Positions 54,779-64,000 of a stretch of DNA of 64,000 nt are shown piece by piece. The translations under genes were made by a program, and so were the position numbers. The stretch comes from Metellina segmentata (taxonomy: Eukaryota > Arthropoda > Arachnida > Araneae > Tetragnathidae): assembly GCA_947359465.1 (NCBI GenBank), contig OX375873.1, forward strand, positions 55,399,573-55,463,572. Direction: 5' to 3'. Numbering within the stretch: the stretch's first letter is position 1; every line of letters begins with the position of its first letter. The notes under the pieces were generated by a model. The model had not been told where the DNA came from. It saw nothing but the letters and a program-made list of their open reading frames with translations, and made no database searches.

Positions 54779-57320
54779 CATTAAAAATTTTATACATATT
54801 TTGTTCAATAAAAAGAACCTTTAAGAAATAATTTATTGTGAAGAAACTTATGAATTAATACACGCGGGCCGTACTGTTTTATACATTCTGAAACAGTTCG
54901 TACCGATCTCAGGATAAACTTGTGGAAAGATAAACTATACTACATTTTATTTTTTGATACACGACAGACAACTTTCGAATAAATTTTCATATTTTCCGCT
55001 CAGTAAAAAATTAGATTTTGTAAAATATCAGTGCAATATTTCGTAAGTATTTCCTAATTGAGATTCTTTCTCTTGTCTTGTCTTTATATATCTTGCACAA
55101 CTTACCTAAGAATTCATTTTCTAGTTGATTTTGCCTTTGTTCCGAAAGTAATACTGGATAGCAACTTATATTTATATTTACACCCAGAAGAGAAAAATCT
55201 AGATACATATTTTTTTCTTGTGTAAAAAGATATCGTTTGTATTTGTAGTATGGCAACGACCCGATCAAGCAAATAGAAGGCCGAGAAATGCCGAGAGAAA
55301 ATACATGAACTCTTTCACCGGACATAAAAAAAAAACTAATGCAATGAGTACTTCCAAATTTTTATTCTAAAAATACATGTAATTTCTGTCAAGCATTATA
55401 TTAATAACAAAGACATGATTAATCCACAACTTAACGTTGATATGACCCTTATGCCATAAAACCGAGCAAAACAGATGTAAGTGAATGATAAAAGGCGGAA
55501 ACGGAAAATAGTTACTTTAATAAGCAATTCCTAATATTGTTACTGTTTTAATAAAATTCGATATAACTTATTAGAGAATTTGAGTAACATATTAAAGAAC
55601 AGTCATGATTCACTTCCACAGGCTTCTGGGATCGACCATACTATTGTCTGCTTAGACCAGAATCACATCAACTAACATTTTTTCGAAGACACAGTGGGGA
55701 AAAAAGGCTCATCTTTTTAATAATTGAGAAGTACAATATCATACTATTATCGGTTAACATGAAACATAACACTTTCAAAATGCTTATAATTTTAATTTTT
55801 TTAAATCCAAAAACTAAGTTTTGAAACAGCTGTACAAATTGTGGTTTTGTCAGTTAGCGAGTTTTTGTTTTAACCGACGATTTAGGGTCAGTATTTTGAA
55901 ATTCCTTATGCACAATCGATAAGTAATCAAAGTGTTCCAAAGTTCCAACATCAAATTGTACACCAAAAACCGATACTACTTCTCATTTAACAAAAGCTTT
56001 GTCAAAGGCTTTGGAACTAGGAGTGCATTTTGAGCATAGAACGCTCTATGGGAGTTCGAAGGGCTGGTGTCCCTAGTTACTTATCCACGATCCACAGAGA
56101 TGGTTAATTATATTTATCCAAGTGAAAATTCATAAAATCGGCATTAAACCTTAGGTTAACATTTTGTTTTAAATCAAATGAAGAAAAAAAATTCATGCTT
56201 TCATTCACTTTAATGTATTAAAATTTCTAAACAAATCTCATTATACAAGTAGACTAAAAATCGGTATAACAAATCAGCCATTAGAAAGTAAAGTAAAAGT
56301 TGAATTTAAATATAAAAAGTAATTGGTTAAAGAAAGAGAAGGGAATCTTGGAATATTTTGTCGCAGAGAAAATATTATTTTCTTGCAGAATATTTAATGT
56401 GTTTTACTGTTCAACGAAGTGAAGGAACGTCTAGAATTCAGAAATACATTAATTGAAATTTTAATGAATGGACAAAAAAAAATATGAATACTTTAATGAC
56501 TTCTGTGAACAAAATTATTACATTTTGAGTTGGTTGTGTCTTCTGTATATTAATATCGTTACAAAAAGATTATAAATACATTAATGCTTAAATAATACAC
56601 AATAATTATATACATAAAACAATATACCTTACTGGACTCCCCATCAACATTTTAAAAACGTTTTTGGTCACGAAGCGTTTCATTTTTCAAAAAAAAGGAA
56701 TTCGCAGGACAGTTGTTTGGAATCAATTCAACCAATCAACAAAGTATGTACTAAAATATATTTATGCACTCATTTTACCCAAGAAGAACTCGCAAGTCCT
56801 ATAACAAAGCCTTCTGCAGAAAAGAACACAGCAATGCAAAACTTTATTGAGTCAGAGAATTTGTAAAAATTATAGCAATCCTTTTGCAGATTAGACTTGC
56901 GTAATTATTTACTCAATTCTTTGGTTATGATAAAGTACGCACATAAAAAAAATATACACAACTACATACAACAGTATACAGACCTATGCAACTGATAAAA
57001 TATTCCTATATTAATGTTGAGATGAGAAACAATCCCCCAATTTCAATAATTTGTAAATTATGGTAACCAAATACTCAATAAATCTAAGGGTACAAAATCT
57101 GAGAAACAAAGATATTATACACAAGACTAAGAGGAATTACAAAACCCTCTAGGAACCTACGCAGAAAAAATGTTTAAAACAGCGTTCCTACTGGGAGTGA
57201 ACACAAAAACTTTCTCTTTCTCTTATAAAAACAAAATTTCCAAAAAAGACTAATTACAATTAATAAAAGCTGTAAATTTGCTGAATTCAAACGAGTTATT
57301 TTTTATACACGATTACTTAC

Positions 57321-57385
57321 CTTGATCCGAGAGATATAATTACAGCTACATAACAGCATTACATAAAATTGTGAGTTACTTATAT
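57321..57385 (-). other. splice-site-bounded segment, possible exon
   Basis: A near-perfect donor (AAG then GTAAGTAATC) lies at 57320 on the minus strand, and an acceptor with pyrimidine tract (CCTTTTATTTTAG) lies 65 bp upstream. One frame is open (ISNSQFYVMLLCSCNYISRIK), but the residues are those of AT-rich DNA. It could be an untranslated exon or chance. Confidence 0.2.
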
Positions 57386-58159
57386 CTAAAATAAAAGGTG
57401 TCCCAATTGAATTTTTAACTACCAAAATAACCTGACCTGAATTGATTAACTAAAGATTGAAGAAAATTATCAGAACGTTTCATCACTTTCGTGGAATAAA
57501 ATATTTTGACACCTTTTCTCGACATCTTAAAATTTGCACAACTTACTTTGGACCCAAATCATAGACATGCAAATCCATCAATGTATTACATTTTACATAC
57601 ATCGCCTCCTTGCTGTATGACAAAGCTACAAAATGACGAAATATGACACTAAAGACAGTACTACAAAAAGAGATTTTGAGGGGATTTGGAATTCCCTTTC
57701 TTAAGTTATTTTCATGTAAAATTGCTCAACTCAATTCATAAAAATGTCAGATGTACGGCGAGTACTCTCGCACTCATAGTCAACAAAACAAAATTGCTTT
57801 TTTATCTGAGACACTCTTCCATCAGGCAGGTGACATTGTTGAATTTCACCATCTTTTTGACTAAATAATTTGATGAGATATTCATCACTAAGATTTTTAA
57901 GGCAAATACATTTTTTCTTGAATATTACAATTTGTGGCACGTCTAATAATAAAAGAACTTGTTTTAAAATTGAACGTCTTCAGTACAAAACTACCCTATT
58001 ACCTATTACCATTTAAAAAAAATGGTAAATCGATTTGTTTCGATAGTTATAACCAATACGTTTTCCCGTTTCGTTGAAAAATTGTTTATATTCGTTATTG
58101 TATATGTAAGACTCGAAATAAATGAAGTACTAGAGTAGAAATTCCATTCAAAAAATTAT

Positions 58160-58590
58160 ATTTAAAAAAATAACTGCTTTTCCAGCAGTACTGGTAATCC
58201 AAGTAATCGTAATACTCAATACACATTCCAGATTTTCCAAAACTACAAAATTATGGTTGATTTAAGTATACAAGTTACTCAGATATTTCAACATGAATAC
58301 ATCTCAAAATGCAAGCATAGGAAAGCAAAATAACGTATTCACTAAATTCAAATGATACATCACATACAGAACATTGCATTATATATAACATATGTTAAAT
58401 CAATTTTATGTGAAACTTGTAGACATAAAAAAGAACATAGAACGAGAAGTGGGACAGACCACTTGCATTCATTTATTGACTGAACTTGTAAGTACTCAAA
58501 TGAAAAGTTTCATGAAAATATATTCAACCGCAATGTACGTAAACACACTCCATTCTCATTTATATAGATTTGGGAATTTTACATTTCCAA
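58160..58590. repeat. dispersed duplication D1, first copy
   Basis: cagca(g/c)tactggtaat(c)caagtaat, aaaactacaaa-ttatggtt, attcactaaa, aacatatgttaaat and ttcatgaaaatatatt occur here and again, in the same order, at 59510-59890. The copies are about 1.35 kb apart. No coding frame is conserved between them (the 69-codon frame here is broken in the other copy). Confidence 0.75.
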
Positions 58591-59509
58591 ACTCGATCTA
58601 ATAAGCTACCTTAAAAATATTTGCACAAACTTTGGTATATTCTCGTAACTAGTACAATACTTATAATGCAATTAAATAAAACCGTCTCATGACTTCACAA
58701 ACCAAAATCGTAACACTCCAGAGGATTTGATAAATTCATATTGAATTTAAAAAAGCGTAATTTTATAAAGTTATCGTGAACTAGCAGAATTACCAAATAA
58801 ATGGTTAATTATCTTCCGCTTTCGTTAATAAATTGTAATTCCTATTCATCACACATGACAACTATCACGCTCTTATAAAGGTACAGTTGTTATATCACAA
58901 TTTCACGAATGTAAATAAATGTAATATTTAACATTTTTGTAGATTACATTTTTAGTAAAAAAATAATGTGCCAATGTTACCCAGAATGTATAGAATAATT
59001 CAGAGTATGCATATAATGTCAGCATAATGCCTGTCAGTTAAAAACAAAAGCGTTGCCCAAAACTATCATAGAATGATTAAAAATGTTTTTAAATTTATCA
59101 AACAGTACTTGACCTTGATTACAGTTATCGAACGAAAAACATCAAATTAAATATCTGGAAATACATGTTAAAATATACTTTTTTAAAAGCTTCGAACGAA
59201 AAGTAATGAATGTATCAGTTTTCTCACTACAAAAGATTCTTGGAATGCATATTAAAAAATGCAAACGATAAAAAAAAAATACCAAGGTTGCCATTTTATC
59301 TACCAGTCCTATTTTAAAAGTCCTTGTTCTGTTTATTTATTTGTGTTTCATTCTCTTAAACGTTTGTTCCAAATATTGCTTAATATTTCCAAAGTTGGCC
59401 TGTTCCAAATATTCAGAGTATCTCTATGCCTCGTATAGAAAAAAATAATGCTCAAAATAAATAGGTAAAGATTATAATTTCAATTTCGTAGAAATTGTTT
59501 TAGGAAAAA

Positions 59510-59890
59510 CAATTAATTTTCGAGCAGCACTGGTAAAACAATCCAAGTAATATAACTTTGAGCTCTACACCAAAACTACAAATTTATGGTTTATTTAAGT
59601 AGTTACCTAGATGTTTCAGCATGAAACTTGCCTAAATATGTAAGCAAGGGAATTTCAAATAATGTATTCACTAAAGTAAAAGATGGTGCATTAAATATAG
59701 AGAATTGTATTAAAATATGTTAAATAATTTTTAGGTGACACGTGCGGCAAATAGACACAAAACGGACATAGAAAGACGGATAGACTTACGCAATGAATGT
59801 AAGTACTCCCAGTATGCAAAGTTCATGAAAATATATTAAACAGTTTGCACGTAACATGGGTACACACATACAGACATCAAAGATGCGAGA
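59510..59890. repeat. dispersed duplication D1, second copy
   Basis: Partner of 58160-58590, diverged by many substitutions and indels but collinear (cagcactggtaaaacaatcc, ...aaaatatgttaaataattt, ...gttcatgaaaatatatta). Confidence 0.75.
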
Positions 59891-60263
59891 CGGATTTTGT
59901 ATCAGAAGAATCCAAAACGGATAGAAAACGTGATTAGCAAGTTGCACACACAAGTTAGCATTTTTTCTTCTTTAAATAAATGTGAACATAAAAAAATTCT
60001 TCCAAATTAAGAAGGTAGTATGCAGTATGGATTATTTTAAGTTTTAATAAGATAAATAGGGGTTCCAGCATGTATTTAATGGTTAAATAAAATAAACAAA
60101 CTTACAACAAGAAAACGTATAAACAGAGCTTCGAGAAAGAAAGTTGTTGATTTTTTACACATCTTTCAAATTTAGACGCACAGTGCAAATGGACTATTCT
60201 CAGATGATGCACGGGAAAATTTACGATTCTTAAAGCCCTCTTGCTTTTGCTAGTTGAAAATAT

Positions 60264-60773
60264 TTAATTGACTGCAATTTTTTTGTGAACATGTAGTTTC
60301 GGAACTAATCTGTTTGAGATAAACGAGAATTTAAATTCAAATAGAAATGTAAAACATACAAGTATGGTGCGATTACGTACGGCACGTACCAGACGACATA
60401 TCTTGAAACGCCTAATTTCTGTGATGCTTATAAAAGGAAGATAGGAAGTAAAAAAAAATAGCCTGTTTCTAGTTAGACAATTCACTTGATCACTATAAAA
60501 ATATTTTAAAATTATTTTGAACACTTTAAGATAAGCTTCATAAGCAATATTATGCACGGAATAACTTAGATCGCGAAAAAAATCCACTTTCCATCTCTTA
60601 CTTTTGGTGTTATGTTCTAATTCAGAAAGTGTATTAGTGATGATTATCACACATTTACGCAAGTTTTTAATTCTCAAAGTTGATCTCCAAAAAAATATTT
60701 TCAGTTTTACAACAAATTGAATGTAAGAGCTAAAACTAGTTAATTCAGCAAAAATCAAATTTTGGTTTATCAC
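60264..60773 (-). other. unusually long open frame without a start codon
   Basis: 170 codons without a stop on the minus strand in low-GC sequence, which is longer than neighbouring chance frames. It opens with GTG and contains no Met at all, and is rich in Ile, Phe, Lys, Arg and Ser. No domain is recognised. It could be the eroded coding part of a transposon, an internal exon, or chance. I do not call it a gene. Confidence 0.2.
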
Positions 60774-61796
60774 ACATGGAAAATATACTTACACACAGTT
60801 AAAACAGTTGAAAAAACTCATGCAATGTTTGTTTTACGCATTGTCATTTCAATAGGGTATTGGATAAGAGAACATTGAGCCAACCCAAAATAATTGTTTC
60901 AATGGGATGTATTAAGAACGCCTGGTATGAATTAAAGGAAAAAATAACAAAGCACATCAACGCTAAAATAATTCAGAGAAATTCATTTTAAATATTAAAG
61001 TTTAATCCATGTATGCATGTGTCACAAATGTTTTACGAACTACATGAGAAAACCAGAATCAAATGCGTTTTGGGGCTGATAACAATACAACACTATTTAT
61101 TTGTCAAATTTTTACTTCACTTTTCAAAGGAACTTCATAAGGAACAGTACATCATCAGCAAGCTTTTAAACAATACAGTATGGAAACATGGGACCTTCCC
61201 AAATCACCCCCTGATATAGAAGTTCTGGGCAGTGAACGACTTCCAAAATTATGAACACAATTATACAGTTTCACGGAAAATGAGAAATAAATATAAAAAG
61301 CTTCCTCATATTGGGCAGCACTTTGCGTCATATCAAACAACGATGTAACAGATGATACAAGTGTGCGAGCAAATTCCTTTGCAATGGTACTATGATTAAA
61401 TTCAGAAGAAAGAATTTGCTTATTTGCATCAGAAGCATTTTCTATGCGATTCCAGGAACTACCTTTTTCACAAAAGCACAGCTATCATAAGGGGCGTTGT
61501 TAAGAAAAACAAATTCTCTACCTACACAGATTTATGCCTTAGAATGTGATGAATGAAACAAAAGAGAAAAACACATTGAAAGATGTGTTACAAACTTAAT
61601 GATCGGATGTAGTCCGATAGAATGATACATTGATCCAAATGAGAGCAAATTGTGAAGTAATAGTTATGAAATTTCAGGTAAAAAATAACGGGGAAAGGAG
61701 ACCATCAAAATACAAAATTATCAACCAGATCAGAAAAGCCATCGATGACACTTCATGTGAGCTCAACAGCTCACACTAATTTAAAACTGTCACCAA

Positions 61797-62185
61797 ATAA
61801 TGCAACTGAGAATTGAAATACTAGTTACTTGAACCTTAATAACAACGAATGAAACAACGTAAGGTTCTTGTAACTATAAAAAAATCATTTTGATTTACCT
61901 TTTACATGGTGGGATGCAAGTATCGTGTACAAATTACGTTAATATATTTTCAAACATAATTTTTTTTTAATTAGTGATTTCAATTAGTTGTGTTACTGTA
62001 ATAGGGAAATGATGCACGGGACAAACGTTTATATTTTAATTTCGTGATTTCTGTTTCAAACTTGGTATGTGTTTGGTCAAAATAATTTTATCTTTAATTT
62101 TTTTTATGAAAAAATTATACTTTTGGTTATGACGGAACAAGGGTTTAAGCAACATAAATAAAAGTTTGAGCAATAAAAGGTTAAA
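61797..62185. repeat. dispersed duplication D2, first copy
   Basis: accaaataatgcaactgaga followed by attgaaatactagttacttg, ...gg-gatgcaagtatc, ...aaaagtttgagcaat is repeated collinearly at 63055-63395 (accaaataatgcaactggga, ...gaagcaagtatcattatc, ...aaaagtttaagtaat). Spacing about 1.26 kb. Non-coding. Confidence 0.7.
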
Positions 62186-62255
62186 ATGAAATAATAAATA
62201 CTCCGTTTTTAGCATTATTATATCAGAAATATACGAATTATTAAGACAGTTTGGT

Positions 62256-62372
62256 CGTCGCAGAGGATGGAAAACTCTGCAAAAGGAGTGTTGGTTTAAG
62301 AAGCAAACCAAATGGGACTGCGTAGCAATCACCCGGGTTTGCCGAGAAGAGGGCGGATCCCCCTTGTTTTAT
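62256..62372 (-). repeat. GC-rich structured repeat, copy B
   Basis: On the minus strand: AAGGGGGATCCGCCC, hairpin GATTGC-TAC-GCAGTC, hairpin TTGGTTT-GCTTCTT-AAACCAA, then hairpin GCAGAG-TTTTCCATC-CTCTGC. The order and the strings GATTGCT, ATTTGGTT and CCAAC match copy A (54659-54778). The frame crossing it (62332-62036) is not supported as a gene. Confidence 0.45.
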
Positions 62373-63054
62373 AAAGGAAAACTATTCAGAATGCTTTGTA
62401 ATTTCGATTGCATGCATTAGTAACAAGCTCCTAAATTACTCCTACTGACGCATTACCTATACTGATTCATAATTACAATTCATCAAGTTTTTATAATTTA
62501 TTATACGCATTCACTTTTACACATGTTCATACATTATCCACCACAAAAACTAAAACTCAACAAAAATGTTTTATCTTATGCTAAAAAAATTTTATTTGGG
62601 AAAAACGATAAAAATTTGTATTTGGTACTTGTGTTTTGATTTTTAAGTAAAGAGAAAGATGTTCTCAAACCGAAATAGTTTTGCAAATCCTATTGAACTA
62701 TACAATTTCATAAGCACATGTACGACAGCTCACTCGCACTACGGTTAGGGAAGTTTATTTTACAAGAGAAAAGAACATGACGTCTTAATGTTTATTCGCG
62801 GTTACAAATATCTTTAAATCCCTTAATAGTTTATTGAACAAAAAGTTGACGTTATTCCAAACTTAATGGACGAGTTCGTTGAACAATTCTTGCGTTTAAT
62901 CATAAATAAAAATTTTTTAAATGTTTAGGAAAGTAATGAAAATATCTTTTCACAAGATAAGCAGCACAAATATTTCATAAAATGTAGGCAATATTTGTCT
63001 TTGGATTAGAGGATTTGAAAATTTTAGCACATTCGCTGTTTAATTTATAAATAC

Positions 63055-63395
63055 AACCAAATAATGCAACTGGGAACTGAATTACTCAATTTACCTGAAC
63101 CTTTGGTTATTGCAAAGGTTTATATTGCTACAAAAAATTGGCCTTGATGTAGCTATCAAGTGGTGTGAAGCAAGTATCATTATCCGTCACTTCGATTGAC
63201 ATAATGGAGCTAATTTACAAACGCATAACACGCAACAATTTTTGAAATAATGCATAAAACAAATCGTGTTTCGGAGTAACAGTTAACATAATTATATGGC
63301 ACAGAATTTTACAAATTCAAGTAATAAAAGAATAATAATTAAATTGTATCATCTTTGTCCAAATCGGACGTGGCAATAAAAGTTTAAGTAATTTA
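63055..63395. repeat. dispersed duplication D2, second copy
   Basis: Partner of 61797-62185, diverged. It shows the same spacing logic as the D1 pair, suggesting an old block duplication with a repeat length of about 1.3 kb. Confidence 0.7.
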
Positions 63396-64000
63396 AAAAA
63401 AAAAGAACGAAATTTTACTTTTTAGATACTTATTTTCAAAATCTAACTTTTTTTAAACAAAACACAAATTTAATCAAAATTAAGTGGTTTTCTTATTTTA
63501 AGCATGAAAGTATCCTCAATTATCTTTAATATATCGAAGTCAAAGACTGAGAAATGCTCACTGTTAATTTCAAGGCACAAAATTTTTATCTGAGTTGTTT
63601 CAGGAGTTATTAATGAGAATTCAAGAATTTTTACTCTAATGCTCGAACATAACAAAACCCTAATATTTTAATAAGTGAACGAGTGCCAAAATACAATCAA
63701 AATTAAAACACTCATGCATTTATTACATTCAATTTATACATGAATTGAACACACTTTTACGAACCTGAGATAATGGTTATTGTTAGTGCATGTATTTAAA
63801 ATATGGAAAATTAAGGAAGTTGTTCAAATGTATCTGTTACTTAAAGTGAAAAATAACACAAAATGACTAATTTTCCACCTGAACGCCATGAACACTTAAT
63901 TTCTGTTTTGTTGCGAAAAAGAAATTTTAAACATGTCCTTGTTTCTTCTCCCAAAAAGCATCCGCAAAAAAAAAACCGAAGATAAGCGTATGGAGGCAAG
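63396..64000. other. AT-rich end of window, nothing recognised
   Basis: A 61-codon minus frame at 63470-63655 has no domain. No boundary or repeat is visible. Confidence 0.3.

Noticed and set aside
55011..55325. 104-codon minus-strand gene starting MSGERVHVF
   Set aside because: It has a true ATG, but only the first 30 codons look coding; the rest is AT-rich chance sequence, with no domain and no splice support. Could be revisited with transcripts.
55960..56080. Plus-strand open segment (HLTKALSKALELGVHFEH)
   Set aside because: No splice acceptor or start, fewer than 50 codons, no recognisable family.
56780..56900. Minus-strand exon with good acceptor (TTCTTTTCTGCAG) and a donor-like GTAAAA
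   Set aside because: The enclosed segment is only about 35 bp and the donor is weak; the open frame around it (KFCIAVFFSAEGFVIGL) is short and ends at once. Not enough to call.

Overview
The window looks like nuclear DNA from an animal with a large, AT-rich, repeat-laden genome. An arthropod, possibly an arachnid, is my best guess, and this is inference only. The grounds are: no operon-like coding; many decayed DNA transposons (Tc1, DD41D rosa-type mariner, another mariner, several hAT elements, a pogo-like MITE); several tRNA-derived SINE families with A and B boxes; long microsatellites; and only short candidate exons with GT-AG signals. I see no complete protein-coding gene, no rRNA, no convincing functional tRNA gene and no CRISPR. 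The stretch is best read as intergenic and/or intronic.

Layout. 1-1.1 kb is a degenerate AT-rich tandem repeat, followed by about 1 kb of non-repetitive sequence with an octamer-like motif. 2.2-9.9 kb is a dense transposon block: a hAT MITE with a perfect 8-bp target duplication, SINE pieces, a near-identical 186-bp tandem array inside a SINE body, a second hAT element rich in GAGGGTATAC palindromes, and an internally deleted Tc1 element. 10-17 kb is mostly bare AT-rich DNA with a 23-bp minisatellite and an unusual palindrome-rich repeat block. 17.5-19.3 kb holds a GC-richer segment and a 281-bp tandem repeat with tRNA-like promoter boxes. 20.4-24.4 kb carries an adjacent pair of DNA elements (a 626-bp MITE and a 1.3-kb rosa-type mariner with a broken transposase) and a second mariner in the opposite orientation. 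26.7-28.6 kb has a short MITE with 34-bp terminal repeats, a Tc1 transposase relic and a SINE copy. 30.2-34.7 kb is compositionally distinct (GC-rich islands with promoter-type motifs, one 104-codon ATG-initiated frame) and contains a clear case of one SINE inserted into the promoter box of another with a 13-bp target duplication.

35-49.3 kb has three more hAT-type elements, a pogo/Tigger-like MITE, further SINE copies, a purine-rich tract, an endonuclease-like fragment and a possible plus-strand exon. From about 49.3 kb to the end, recognisable transposons almost disappear. The best candidate exons of a host gene lie here on the minus strand (51,969-52,048 and 53,006-53,134), together with dispersed non-coding duplications and a pair of GC-rich repeats, each able to form three consecutive hairpins with a possible compensatory base-pair change.

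No genes act together in a pathway here. The active logic of the region is mobile DNA (transposase sources and their deletion derivatives, SINEs that depend on an outside LINE), with a possible host gene on the minus strand at the right. All exon calls are tentative and need transcript or comparative data.
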